A stretch of 64,000 nt of DNA from Actinoplanes campanulatus (GTDB taxonomy: Bacteria > Actinomycetota > Actinomycetes > Mycobacteriales > Micromonosporaceae): positions 41,511 to 105,510 of the forward strand of contig NZ_BMPW01000028.1 of NCBI RefSeq assembly GCF_014647795.1. Direction: 5' to 3'. Under the pieces are notes generated by a model, which searched no databases, had not been told where the DNA came from, and worked only from the letters and a program-made list of their open reading frames with translations. Position numbers and translations under genes: made by a program. Positions 6,702 to 17,851 of this stretch are shown in pieces (the stretch's first letter is position 1; each line of letters starts with the position of its first letter).

Positions 6702-9146
6702 TCAGCCGACCTGCGCCGGAGCGGCGAGCGCGTTCGCCGACCGCAGCACCTCGGGCGCCGCGAACGCCTCGCCGTCCACGGTCGCGGCCGTGGTGACGGT
6801 GAACGTGTGCGTCTCCCCTGGCAGCAGGTCGACGAGCATGTCGTCGACGACGGCGTCGGGCGCGACCCGGTCGGCGAGCACGGCCACGTCCCGGGCGAAC
6901 GATGCGGCGGTCACAGTGATCGAGTATCCGCCCTCGACGGCCACCGCGTGTGCCCGCACCGCCGCCGGGTCGTACCGCAGATCGAAGTCCTCGGCGAACA
7001 GGTGGGTGGCCCGCAGCCCACCGCTGTCGGCAACGAGCACCTCCCGGTCGGGTTCGGCGGCCGCGAGCAGGCCCGGGTCGACCTCGATCAGACCGACCGA
7101 CCGGGCCGGCACGTCCACCTGGGCGGTGACCGCGGCCAGCTCGGCGCCGTCGAAGCGGACCCGCCGCAGCCGGGCGCTGTCGCGCCACGGCTCATCGCGA
7201 TCGTTGATCACGGCGAGCACGGTGCGGCCGTCACGCTCCTGGAAGGACAGCAGAACCGGGGCGTACGTGCGGCGCAGCGCATACCAGGCCGGTTTGAGCC
7301 GCCCGGAACCGTCCACGACGGCCCACGAGGTGACCGGCCAGCAGTCGTTGAGCTGCCACAGGATGCTGCCCATCGTCCGTGGGGCGTGGCCGCGCAGGTG
7401 GGCGACCGCATAGGCGGTGGCCCGCGCCTGGTTGAGCTGGGTGGCCCAGTGCCAGGCCGCGAAGTCGGACGGCACCGCCATGTGGTGGGCCAGCCCGCGG
7501 TCGAGTTTGCCGTTGCCGTCCTCCGCCTTCTGGTGCAGCAGGAAGGCGGCCGAGTCCTTACGCAGATCCTCCGGCGCGAGCGTGGCGGTCAGCGTCGACC
7601 AGGCGGGCGGTGCCTGCCAGCCGAACTCCGAGCAGAACCGTGGCACGAAGTTGTCGTGGACGCGGTAGTCCTCCCGGTTCCAGGCCTCCCACTCGTGGCG
7701 GGTGCCGAACCGGTCGTCGTTGGGGTGCACCACCTCGGGATCGTGACCGGGGCTGGACGGGCTGCCCGGGTGGTAGGGCCGGGTCGGGTCGAGCTCGGCC
7801 AGCAGCGCCGGGAAGTCCTCGTAGTAGTAACGGGCGCCCCAGGTCGCGCCGTTCAGCGCCTCTTTCCACTGCCAGTCCTCGTGGCCCCAGATGTTCTCGT
7901 TGCCGCCGTTCCACAGGATCAGCGACGGGTGCGGGGCGAGCCGGGTCACGTTCTCCCGGGCCTCGGCGAGGATCTCCGACCGCATCGGCTCCTCCTCGCT
8001 GTAGGCCGCGCACGCGAGTGGGAAGTCCTGCCAGACCAGCACGCCGAGCTCGTCGCAGACGTCGTAGAACTCGTCGGACTCCCAGATGCCCCCGCCCCAG
8101 ACGCGCAGCAGGTTGGCGTTGCCGGCGACCGCGCGCCCCACGGCCGCTTCGAGCCGCTCCCGGGTGATGCGGGTGAGCAGGTGGTCCTCGGGGATCCAGT
8201 TGAGCCCCAGGACGAAGACCTCCCGGTCGTTGACGATCAGTGTGAACCGGCTGCCGTGCTCGTCGGGGCTCTCGTCGAGCCGCACGTCGCGGAAGCCGAC
8301 CCGGGCGCGGTGCTCGTCGAGCACGTGGTCTCCGGTGACGAGGGTGACCTCGACCGGCACCAGCGGCTGCTCACCGAGGCCGACCGGCCACCACACCGGC
8401 GCGTCCGGCACATGCAGCTCCACGGTCGCCCGGCCGGCGACCACGTCGACCCGGGCGGTGCGCCCCGCGGCCCGCACCTCGACGGTCAGCGGCGCCTCCG
8501 ACGCCCGCTCGACGGCGACGTGCACGGTGAGCCGGTCACGGGTGGCCGACGGCCGCACCGACGCGAACCGGGCGGTGTGCCAGCGCTCCAGCCGGACCGG
8601 CTTCCAGATGCCGGCGGTCTGCAGGTCGGGGCCCCAGTCCCAGCCGAACGAGCAGGCCATCTTGCGCACCGCGTTGAACGGATGAGGGTACGGCCGGGGA
8701 CGGGAGCCGGCCTGCTCCTCGAACCGCTCCGCGTGCTCCAGCGCCGAGTCGAACCGCACGCTCAACGGGATCTCGCCGTCGCGCAGCAGGTGCCGCACGT
8801 CGAACCGGTAGCCGCGGTGCATGTTGGCGGTCCGCCCGACCTCGGTCCCGTCGACCTCGACGGTCGCCACCGTGTCCAGCCCGTCGAAGACCAGGTCGAC
8901 CCGCTCGCCGGGCGCGGCCGGGGCGGCCGTGAACGTGGTCTCGTAGAGCCAGGCGCTGCGGTGGAACCAGGCCAGCCCGGCCTCGTTGGCGCCCAGATAG
9001 GGGTCGGCGATCAGACCCGCCGTGAGCAGGTCGGTGTGGACGGTCCCCGGGACGGCGGTGGGCAGCCGCGACGCGGCGATCTCCGATGGGACCCGGCCAC
9101 CCGCGGAACGGACGGTCCAGCCCTGGTGAAGGTCGGTCTTGAGCAT
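6702..9146 (-). CDS. Beta-mannosidase, GH2 family
   Basis: 814 residues from ATG 9146, with an AGGGGG ribosome-binding site; no signal peptide, so cytoplasmic. N-terminal jelly-roll (LHQGWTVRSAGG, then ADPYLGANEAGLAWFHRSAW), immunoglobulin-like sandwich, then a TIM barrel with LLRVWGGGIWESDEFYDVCD. The acid/base Glu lies in LWNGGNENIWG (near residue 418), the beta-mannosidase version of the GH2 NE motif, and the nucleophile in FCSEFGWQAPP (near 507). It should release mannose from the non-reducing end of manno-oligosaccharides imported by the Dpp-type transporter. Divergent from the GH36 gene; it shares a transcript with the downstream LacI-like sensor. Confidence 0.94.
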   Translation of the reverse strand: MLKTDLHQGWTVRSAGGRVPSEIAASRLPTAVPGTVHTDLLTAGLIADPYLGANEAGLAWFHRSAWLYETTFTAAPAAPGERVDLVFDGLDTVATVEVDGTEVGRTANMHRGYRFDVRHLLRDGEIPLSVRFDSALEHAERFEEQAGSRPRPYPHPFNAVRKMACSFGWDWGPDLQTAGIWKPVRLERWHTARFASVRPSATRDRLTVHVAVERASEAPLTVEVRAAGRTARVDVVAGRATVELHVPDAPVWWPVGLGEQPLVPVEVTLVTGDHVLDEHRARVGFRDVRLDESPDEHGSRFTLIVNDREVFVLGLNWIPEDHLLTRITRERLEAAVGRAVAGNANLLRVWGGGIWESDEFYDVCDELGVLVWQDFPLACAAYSEEEPMRSEILAEARENVTRLAPHPSLILWNGGNENIWGHEDWQWKEALNGATWGARYYYEDFPALLAELDPTRPYHPGSPSSPGHDPEVVHPNDDRFGTRHEWEAWNREDYRVHDNFVPRFCSEFGWQAPPAWSTLTATLAPEDLRKDSAAFLLHQKAEDGNGKLDRGLAHHMAVPSDFAAWHWATQLNQARATAYAVAHLRGHAPRTMGSILWQLNDCWPVTSWAVVDGSGRLKPAWYALRRTYAPVLLSFQERDGRTVLAVINDRDEPWRDSARLRRVRFDGAELAAVTAQVDVPARSVGLIEVDPGLLAAAEPDREVLVADSGGLRATHLFAEDFDLRYDPAAVRAHAVAVEGGYSITVTAASFARDVAVLADRVAPDAVVDDMLVDLLPGETHTFTVTTAATVDGEAFAAPEVLRSANALAAPAQVG

Positions 9147-9202
9147 CGGTGGTGCCCCCTGCGTGAGGAAAATCGGGTTGCCGCCGCGCCGCGACTCCCA
9201 CA

Positions 9203-9231
9203 TTCTTAAGCAACTGAACGAAGTCCGTCAA
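9203..9231 (-). promoter_or_regulatory. Beta-mannosidase promoter with TTAAG-type operator
   Basis: On the minus strand: -35 TTGACG (9226-9231), 17-base spacer, -10 TAAGAA (9203-9208). The imperfect inverted repeat TTAAGCAACTGAA (9206-9218) covers the -10 and the adjacent spacer. It matches 10 of 13 positions of TTAAGCGGCTTAA at 23193-23205, which sits in the same place of the mannan-transporter promoter. A ROK or LacI-type repressor site is inferred; the intergenic stretch 9147-9253 serves both divergent genes. Confidence 0.6.
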
Positions 9232-9253
9232 CGATGATGAGACCGGAGGTCCG

Positions 9254-11407
9254 ATGGCCGATTTCGTGCACCTGAGCGCCGCGGGCGTGAGCCTTGTGCT
9301 GGACTTTCGCGGCCCCTCGCTGCCAGCCGTCGTGCACTGGGGCGAGGCCCTGGGCGACCTCGGCCCCGAGCAGCTGGCCGAGGTCGCGCTGGCCACCGAG
9401 CCACAGCCGATCGGGTTCTCCGCCGACACCCCGGTCCGCGTCTCCATCGTGCCCGAGCAGTCGGCCGGCTGGCTCGGTCATCCGGGTCTGGCCGGGCATC
9501 GCGACGGCACGGCGTGGTCCAGCGCGTTCACGGTTGCCGGCGTGGATCGGAGTGCTCTGGGCGTACTGGTGAGGGGTTTCGACGAGACCGCGGGCCTGGA
9601 GCTGGCGATCGAGATCGAGTTGCACCCGGCCGGGGTGTTGCGCGCTCGCGCGCGGCTGACCAGCACGGCGCCGGGCACCTACTGGCTCGATCATCTGACG
9701 CTGTTCCTGCCGGTGCCGTCGGAGACCACCGAGTTGCTCGACTTCACCGGCCACCACCTGCGGGAGCGATCCCCACAACGGACCACGTTCACGCACGGCC
9801 TGCGGGTCCGGGAGAACCGCACCGGCCGCACCGGCTACGACTCCGCCTACCTGCTGTGCGCGGGCACGGCCGGGTTCGGCAACCGGCACGGGCGGGTCTG
9901 GGGTGTGCACACCGCGTTCTCCGGCAACTCGCGCACGGTCGCGGAGCGCAACTATCACGGGCATTCCGCGCTCGGCGGCGGTGAGCTGCTGCTACCCGGC
10001 GAGATCGGGCTGCGCCCGGGCGAGTCCTACACGACCCCGTGGGTGTTCGCGGCCTTCGGCGCGCACGGGCTCGACTCGGTGTCGGAGCGTTTCCACAGCT
10101 ACCTGCGGTCCCGCCCGGGCCATCCCACCCGGCCACGCCCGGTCGTGGTCAACACGTGGGAGGCGGTCTACTTCGATCATGATCTGGGCCGGCTCACCGA
10201 GCTGGCCAAGGCGGCCGCGACCGTCGGCGCCGAGCGGTTCGTGCTGGACGACGGCTGGTTCGGGTCCCGCCGCGACGACACCTCCGGCCTCGGCGACTGG
10301 ACGGTCTCGCCCGACGTGTGGCCGGACGGGCTCGATCCCCTGATCAGCGTGGTCCGTGACCTGGGCATGGAGTTCGGCCTCTGGGTCGAACCCGAGATGA
10401 TCAATCCCGACTCGGATCTGGCCCGCGCCCACCCCGACTGGATCATGGCCGCCGGCGACCGGCTGCCACCGACGGCGCGATCCCAGCAGGTGCTCGATCT
10501 GCACAACCCCTCGGCGTGGGCCTACCTGCGCGACCGGTTGGACGCGCTGCTCAGCGACCACGACATCGGGTATCTGAAATGGGACCACAACCGCGACCTG
10601 GTCGACGCCGGCCATCCCGCGTCCGGGCGCGCCGGTGTGCACGACCAGACCCACGCCGTCTACCGGCTCCTCGACGAGCTGCGCGCCCGGCATCCCGGCG
10701 TGGAGATCGAGTCCTGCTCGTCCGGCGGCGGCCGCGTCGACCTGGAGATCCTGGCCCGCACCGACCGCATCTGGGCGTCCGACTGCATCGACGCCCACGA
10801 GCGGGTGGCGATCCAGCGGTGGACCAGCCTGCTCGTGCCGCTGGAGCTGATCGGCTCGCACGTGGGCGCGCCGCGCTCACACACCACCAACCGCGAGCTG
10901 CCACTGGACATGCGCGCCGGCACCGCCATCTGGGGCCATCTCGGCATCGAGTGGGACCTCACCAGGGCAACCCCTGGGGAGCTGGCCCGGCTGGGCGAGT
11001 GGGTGGCCCTCTACAAGGAGGTCCGGTCGCTGCTGCACACCGGCACGCTGGTGCACGGGGATGTGGCCGATCCGGCGTATTCGCTGACCGGCGTGGTGTC
11101 CGAATCCGACGCCCTGTTCGCGGTCACCGCGACCGCCACCAGCGAGGTCTACCCACCGGGCGCCGTGGCGCTGCCCGGCCTCGACCCGGCCCGGGTCTAC
11201 CACGTGCGACCACAGCCACCCGGCGACGTGCCCGACGGCAACGCCGCGGCCTGGGGCGCCGCCCTGCCGTGGTGCACGCCCGCCGGCCTCCGGCTGAGCG
11301 GCCGCGCCCTCGGCACGGCCGGCCTGCGGCTCCCGGTCCTCTACCCCGACCGGGTCATGCTGATCCGCGCCACCCCGGCCGTCCGTGGCGATGCCGAAGC
11401 CGTTTGA
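9254..11407 (+). CDS. Alpha-galactosidase, GH36 family
   Basis: 717 residues from ATG 9254 with GGAGG five bases upstream; no signal peptide. N-terminal beta-sandwich, then the GH36 barrel: FVLDDGWFG, FGLWVEPEMINPDSDLARAHP, nucleophile D444 in YLKWDHNRD, and acid/base D510 in ASDCIDAHERVAIQ; ESCSSGGGRVD is also typical. It removes alpha-1,6-galactose from galacto(gluco)manno-oligosaccharides, raffinose or melibiose. The divergent beta-mannosidase, the nearby mannanase and the ROK regulator gene 128 bases downstream suggest a galactomannan role. Confidence 0.95.
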   Translation: MADFVHLSAAGVSLVLDFRGPSLPAVVHWGEALGDLGPEQLAEVALATEPQPIGFSADTPVRVSIVPEQSAGWLGHPGLAGHRDGTAWSSAFTVAGVDRSALGVLVRGFDETAGLELAIEIELHPAGVLRARARLTSTAPGTYWLDHLTLFLPVPSETTELLDFTGHHLRERSPQRTTFTHGLRVRENRTGRTGYDSAYLLCAGTAGFGNRHGRVWGVHTAFSGNSRTVAERNYHGHSALGGGELLLPGEIGLRPGESYTTPWVFAAFGAHGLDSVSERFHSYLRSRPGHPTRPRPVVVNTWEAVYFDHDLGRLTELAKAAATVGAERFVLDDGWFGSRRDDTSGLGDWTVSPDVWPDGLDPLISVVRDLGMEFGLWVEPEMINPDSDLARAHPDWIMAAGDRLPPTARSQQVLDLHNPSAWAYLRDRLDALLSDHDIGYLKWDHNRDLVDAGHPASGRAGVHDQTHAVYRLLDELRARHPGVEIESCSSGGGRVDLEILARTDRIWASDCIDAHERVAIQRWTSLLVPLELIGSHVGAPRSHTTNRELPLDMRAGTAIWGHLGIEWDLTRATPGELARLGEWVALYKEVRSLLHTGTLVHGDVADPAYSLTGVVSESDALFAVTATATSEVYPPGAVALPGLDPARVYHVRPQPPGDVPDGNAAAWGAALPWCTPAGLRLSGRALGTAGLRLPVLYPDRVMLIRATPAVRGDAEAV

Positions 11408-11534
11408 CGACAGGCGGGATCGATGATCGAGTGGCGGAGTCCGCGTCTCGGACGTGGCGGTGCCACCACCCACGCCTGTGCGGGCAGGATGGTGGCGCGA
11501 TGACAAAGGGGTTCGGCGACATGGTGGTGGCTGG

Positions 11535-13136
11535 GTGAGGGAAGCGATCGGTGACGCTACGCCGGTGGGCCGGCCGGGCCGGGGCCGCCGTCCCGCGGCG
11601 CGGGAGAGCATCCTCGACGCGATCCGCGCCTCCGAGCCGCTGAGCCGCGTCGAGCTGGCCGCGATCACCGGACTCACCGAGGCGGCGGTGTCGATGACCG
11701 TGCGCCGCCTCCTCGATGAGGGCCTGGTCGTGGAGACGGGCCGCGCCCCGACCGGCGGCAAGCCTCGCACCCTGCTGCGCCTGGACCCGGCCGCCCGCCT
11801 CGCGGTCGGCGTCCACCTGGACCGGGACGTCACCACGTTCGTGCTGACCGGTCAGACCGGTGGCGTCATCTCCCGCCTCGCCCGTCCCGCACCGCCCGGC
11901 GACCTGCTCCCCCACCTCGGCGACGGCATCGGCACCCTGCTGGCGGCCTCCGGCGTGGACCGGGCCCGCTGCCTCGGCCTCGGCGTCGTCTGGCCCGGCC
12001 CCCGTAACGGCAACGTCCGCCGCACGCCCGATGCCGACACCCCACCGGCCGCGGGCGGCGTACCGGGATCGACTGAGATATCCCACTTCGGAGGGCCGGG
12101 CGCTCCATCGGTCTCGCTGAGCCCGGAGGCCACACCCCACACCCGTCGGCCCCCATCCGCGCCCACCACGACCGGCCCGGAGGCAGCGCGCTCCCACCAG
12201 CCGCGGGTCGACCCCGCCGCGGAGGCCCGACCACCGGCGAGCCAGACGAACTGGGTCACCTCGCCCGGCGCCGCGGAGGCCCGACCACCGGCGGCCCGGA
12301 CCGACCGGGCGACCTTGCCCGGCGCCGCGGAGGCGGCGGGCACACCGGCCTACGTGGTCAGCGCGGAGGCGCTGCCGCACGCGAGCGACGACGCCGCCCA
12401 CCAACGCGGTTGGGACGCGCCGCCGCACCTGCGGGGATGGGACGCCGACGAGCTCGGGCGGCGGCTGGCCGAGGAGAACGGCTGGCCGGTGCTCGTGGAG
12501 AACGACGCGACCGCCGCCGCCGTCGGTGAGTACTGGGTGGCGCGGGTCGGGCCGGAGCAGGCGTTCGCGGCCCTCTACATGGGCAGCGGCATCGGCGCCG
12601 GGATCGTCGTCGAGGGCCGGGCGATGCGGGGCGGCCACGGTGCGGCGGGCGAGTTCGGCCACGTGTGCGTCCAGGTCGATGGTCCGGAATGCTGGTGCGG
12701 CAGTCGCGGGTGCCTGGAGATCCTGGCCGGGCCCCGCACCGTGGTGGCCGCGGCCCGCGCCGACGGCACGGCGGCCGCGGAGGCCGGCCTCGACCAGTCC
12801 GCGCCGCGGAGCGTGACCGCCGATTTCGCCGCGGTGGCCCGGGCCGCACGGGCGGGCGCTCCGCGATGCCTCGCGCTGCTGGAGGATTCCGCACGGTACG
12901 TCGCGGCCGCCGCCGAGTCGGTGGTGAACCTGCTCGACATCGACCTGGTGGTGCTCACCGGCCCGGGTTTCGCGGCGGCGTCGTTCGTCTACGGCCCGGC
13001 CATCATGCGCCGCGTCCAACCCGCGGACCGCCGCACCTGGCACCGCTCGGCGACGGTCACCGTCTCCCTGGCCGCCGCGACCGCCTCGGCGACCGGCGCC
13101 GCCGCCCTGGTCCTCCAGTCCCACCTGCGCCGCTGA
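11535..13136 (+). CDS. ROK-family transcriptional regulator with a repeat-containing insertion
   Basis: 533 residues from GTG 11535, longer than the usual roughly 400. Residues 20-75 are a winged HTH (ESILDAIRASEPLSRVELAA, then LTEAAVSMTVRRLLDEGLV). The ROK fold follows: GLGVVWPGPRNG, VENDATAAAVGEYWVARV, GSGIGAGIVVEG and the zinc motif CWCGSRGCLE. Between WPGPRNG and the normally adjacent LRGWDADELG lie about 125 extra residues (roughly 165-292), rich in Pro/Ala and containing 18-residue tandem repeats. A 12-codon reading frame (11500-11538) ends in the GTG start, so translational coupling is possible. It lies downstream of the GH36 gene and is the best local candidate to control the galactomannan genes. 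Confidence 0.88.
   Translation: MREAIGDATPVGRPGRGRRPAARESILDAIRASEPLSRVELAAITGLTEAAVSMTVRRLLDEGLVVETGRAPTGGKPRTLLRLDPAARLAVGVHLDRDVTTFVLTGQTGGVISRLARPAPPGDLLPHLGDGIGTLLAASGVDRARCLGLGVVWPGPRNGNVRRTPDADTPPAAGGVPGSTEISHFGGPGAPSVSLSPEATPHTRRPPSAPTTTGPEAARSHQPRVDPAAEARPPASQTNWVTSPGAAEARPPAARTDRATLPGAAEAAGTPAYVVSAEALPHASDDAAHQRGWDAPPHLRGWDADELGRRLAEENGWPVLVENDATAAAVGEYWVARVGPEQAFAALYMGSGIGAGIVVEGRAMRGGHGAAGEFGHVCVQVDGPECWCGSRGCLEILAGPRTVVAAARADGTAAAEAGLDQSAPRSVTADFAAVARAARAGAPRCLALLEDSARYVAAAAESVVNLLDIDLVVLTGPGFAAASFVYGPAIMRRVQPADRRTWHRSATVTVSLAAATASATGAAALVLQSHLRR
12216..12341 (+). repeat. 54-bp in-frame tandem repeat inside the ROK gene
   Basis: Units start at 12216, 12270 and 12324 (period exactly 54 bases, 18 codons). 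The first two encode AAEARPPASQTNWVTSPG and AAEARPPAARTDRATLPG; the third is cut off after AAEA. The reading frame is kept. It is part of a longer Pro/Ala-rich insertion in the ligand domain. Confidence 0.85.
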
Positions 13137-13297
13137 CTCCCGGCACTGGGCGGGTGAACCCCGGCTGGCTCTCAGCGCTGTCTCGGACACCGGGACACAG
13201 CCCTCACCACCAGCCGACCGATCCCGAACCGGCTGCCGGCGCTGCCGAGCCCGACCCGAACGACCGGCCCGGCCGGTACGGGGTGAGTGGTCCTAGG

Positions 13298-13520
13298 ATG
13301 CGGACTGTGGACGGGGCGCTCGGGAGACTCTCGCCGGAACAACGGGGCCTGCTGGAGCGGTGGATCCCGGGCGCGATGGTCGAGAAGGACCACAGCTGGG
13401 GCATCGTCGAGACCACCGTGCTGGAGATGACCCGGGGTGGCGCCCGCTTCATACAAGGGCATCGAGGCGTGCGAGGCCCAGGGCCACCGGATGATCGACG
13501 AGGCACTCACGGCGGCGTGA
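13298..13520 (+). pseudogene. Remnant of an aminoglycoside phosphotransferase-type gene
   Basis: From ATG 13298 the frame reads like the start of an actinobacterial aminoglycoside-phosphotransferase-family protein (SPEQRGLLERWIPGA, DHSWGIVETTVLEMTRGGAR) and loses similarity after ARFI near 13450. From 13452 the next frame reads YKGIEACEAQGHRMIDEALT and a stop (13518-13520), matching the usual extreme C-terminus of the same family. The middle of roughly 200 residues, including the catalytic HGD region, is missing. This is an internal-deletion pseudogene. Its end overlaps the convergent membrane-protein gene. Confidence 0.7.
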
Positions 13521-14130
13521 CGGGCGCGAGGCCGCTGAGCACGTCGTCGCCGACGGACAGCAACCGGTCGAGTTCGGCGGCGCTGCTCAGGCTCGGGTAG
13601 AGGAAGCTCGCCTGCCCGTCGGCCACGTCCACCGCCGGGTAGCCCGCCCAGCCGAGCCGGTTCAGCAGATCCGTGCCGGTGAGCAGCCCCGCGAGGCTGC
13701 CGGAGGCGTCGTAGCCGCCACCGCGCTTGGGGTCGAGGTGCAGGTCACCGGCCAGTTCCGGCGCCTCCATGGTGATCACCACGGCCAGCACCGTGGTGCC
13801 GTGGTCGATGCCGAGCCGGGAGGTGAGCCCGGAATCCACGACCGCGGCCACCACCGCGGCGCTCGCCTCGCGCTGGCGGAACTTCCCGCGGGCGGCCCCG
13901 CGCTGCCGAAGATCGGGCAGTCCGGCGAGGCGGCCGACCGGCACGGTGGGCTGGTAGGCGGCCGGATCCCACGTCCATCTCCGGGCCAGCGCCTGAGCGC
14001 GCAGGGTCCGCACGCTCTGACCGGAGACGCGCAGTTTCCCGATCTCCTTGCCGGCCATCCCGAACGCCAGCACACCCCGGACGATCAGGGCGGCGAGCCC
14101 CACCATGGCGCCGATCACTGCCCAGTCCAT
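13507..14130 (-). CDS. Membrane-anchored protein of unknown function
   Basis: 207 residues from ATG 14130, preceded by GGGGGGC; an upstream in-frame ATG at 14145 would add five residues. Residues 4-24 (AVIGAMVGLAALIVRGVLAF) are a single membrane segment; the rest is soluble and probably cytoplasmic, with no motif I recognise (VGRLAGLPDLRQRG, GIDHGTTVLAVVITMEAPEL, then a C-terminal helix AAELDRLLSVGDDVLSGL). The stop lies inside the phosphotransferase remnant on the other strand. Confidence 0.75.
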   Translation of the reverse strand: MDWAVIGAMVGLAALIVRGVLAFGMAGKEIGKLRVSGQSVRTLRAQALARRWTWDPAAYQPTVPVGRLAGLPDLRQRGAARGKFRQREASAAVVAAVVDSGLTSRLGIDHGTTVLAVVITMEAPELAGDLHLDPKRGGGYDASGSLAGLLTGTDLLNRLGWAGYPAVDVADGQASFLYPSLSSAAELDRLLSVGDDVLSGLAPVTPP

Positions 14131-14411
14131 ACTGCCCCCCGACATCGGTTTCCGGCCTACCTCGTTGGTACTCCGCAAGGTCAAGATTCCGGCAAAACCA
14201 CAGCATGCGTACGCGAAATGGTCCGGCGGGACGGCACGTGGACAGGTAGCCGGGCCGCCGGCTTCGACGAGCGCAGATCGTGATGACCGTGTCTGGTGAA
14301 ACTGGACGGTGATGGCAACTTCTTGCAAATCCTGGCAGTGGATCCTTGACTTTTAGTACCTATTTGCCCGCTTTTCAAGGGCAACCCCTCGGCTCGAGCC
14401 CTGAATGCCCG

Positions 14412-14465
14412 TTAACATTTATGTCATCGGATGCTAGCGTCTCGGAAACATTGCAAGGTCTTGCA
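14412..14465 (+). promoter_or_regulatory. Isoamylase promoter with MalR-like operator
   Basis: -35 TTAACA (14412-14417), 17-base spacer, -10 TAGCGT (14435-14440). Just past the predicted start point lies TGCAAGGTCTTGCA (14452-14465), an inverted repeat with arms TGCAAG/CTTGCA. CTTGCA-type repeats are the known MalR operators of streptomycete amylase and maltose genes, so malto-oligosaccharide control is inferred. The rest of 14131-14539 holds no gene; a similar half site (CTTGCA) lies at about 14325. Confidence 0.6.
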
Positions 14466-14539
14466 TCGATCACGGTCGGCAGAGGGCGCCACTCACCGAC
14501 TTCCTCGTACCACTCGTCCCCACGAGGAGGTCTTCCGCA

Positions 14540-16885
<2,346 letters not shown>

Positions 16886-16886
16886 C

Positions 16887-16934
16887 CCGGTGGCACCGCG
16901 GGACGGACGCCTCGACGCCCCGCGGTGCCACCGG
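16887..16934. terminator. Bidirectional hairpin terminator
   Basis: A perfect 16-bp stem (16887-16902 pairs with 16919-16934) with a 16-base loop begins one base after the isoamylase stop and ends nine bases before the convergent chorismate mutase stop. There is no T-tract, as usual in high-GC actinomycetes. Confidence 0.85.
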
Positions 16935-16943
16935 CGCCCGCCG

Positions 16944-17240
16944 CTACTCGTCGGCGAGGTCCCGGTGTTCGGCGAGCTCCAGGTCGATGAAAGCGCCGAT
17001 CATCGCCCGGTAGACCCGCTCGACCACCTCCGGTGACCCGCCGGCCGCGACGGCCAGGCCGCGCACCTTGGCGATGACCTCCTCGACCCGGGCGGGCGCC
17101 CGGACCGCCTGCTCGTCGGTCTTCAGCGCGGCGGCCCGCCGGACCAGCCGCTCCCGGGCGGCGAGCCGCTGCACCACCTCGGCGTCGATCGCGTCGATGG
17201 CCCGGCGGACTTCGGTGAGGTCGGCATCCATGCCGGCCAT
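16944..17240 (-). CDS. Chorismate mutase, AroQ type
   Basis: 98 residues from ATG 17240; ATG 17231 is an equal alternative and neither has a clear ribosome-binding site. All-helical AroQ signature: LTEVRRAIDAIDAEVVQRLA, then ERLVRRAAALK and VEEVIAKVRGLAVAAG. It would convert chorismate to prephenate in Phe/Tyr synthesis. No signal peptide, so this is not the secreted type. Stand-alone small mutases of this kind can also serve secondary metabolism; nothing nearby supports that. Confidence 0.85.
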   Translation of the reverse strand: MAGMDADLTEVRRAIDAIDAEVVQRLAARERLVRRAAALKTDEQAVRAPARVEEVIAKVRGLAVAAGGSPEVVERVYRAMIGAFIDLELAEHRDLADE

Positions 17241-17341
17241 CGTGCCAGCGGGTGTCCACGCCAGGGTCGTCCGGCCCTGCCGTGGCCCACCGGGCCCGGT
17301 GTCTACTGGCTGCGATGGCACACCAACGGGAGGGATCGGCG

Positions 17342-17851
17342 ATGAGAGCGCTCGTTGTCTACGAATCCATGTTCGGTAACACCGCCGCGGTGGCGCAGGC
17401 GGTGGCCGACGGGCTCACCGCCGGTTTCGAGGTGACGCTCACCGACGTGCACGAGCGGCCGCCGGTCGCGGGCGTGGATCTGTTGGTGGTCGGCGCACCG
17501 ACCCACGCCTTCGGGTTGAGCCGGGTGTCGACCAGGGCGGACGCGGTCAAGCACGGTGAGGTGCGGGCCGGGGCGCAGGAGGCCGGCATCCGGGAGTACC
17601 TGGACGCCGCTCCCCCGCTGGCCGGCCTGCCGGTGGCGGCCTTCGACACCCGGATGGACACCCGGTTCCCGACCGGCTCGGCGGCCCGCAAGGCGATGCG
17701 GCGGCTGCACGGTCTGGGTGGCAAGCCGGTCCTGCCGGCCGAGAACTTCCGGGTCGGCGGCATGACCGGCCCGCTGGTCGACGGTGAGATCGAGCGCGCC
17801 CGTCACTGGGCACGGCAGGTCGCGGACCGGCACACCGCCTCAGCGGCGTAG
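17342..17851 (+). CDS. Flavodoxin-domain protein
   Basis: 169 residues from ATG 17342 with GGGAGG nine bases upstream. Residues 2-17 (RALVVYESMFGNTAAV) are a typical flavodoxin FMN phosphate loop (T/SxxGNTxxV), followed by GVDLLVVGAPTHAFGLS and LAGLPVAAFDTRMD. The likely role is FMN-based electron transfer or redox signalling in the cytoplasm. Divergent from the chorismate mutase gene; its last 12 bases overlap the convergent transporter ATPase gene. Confidence 0.87.
   Translation: MRALVVYESMFGNTAAVAQAVADGLTAGFEVTLTDVHERPPVAGVDLLVVGAPTHAFGLSRVSTRADAVKHGEVRAGAQEAGIREYLDAAPPLAGLPVAAFDTRMDTRFPTGSAARKAMRRLHGLGGKPVLPAENFRVGGMTGPLVDGEIERARHWARQVADRHTASAA

Noticed and set aside
6807-9209. An 800-codon open frame on the plus strand opposite the beta-mannosidase
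   Set aside because: GC-rich third positions leave the opposite strand open; the translation has no motif and the minus-strand gene has full GH2 motifs. The same holds for long plus-strand frames at 20178-21569 and 42466-45150 and the minus-strand frame at 54584-56833.
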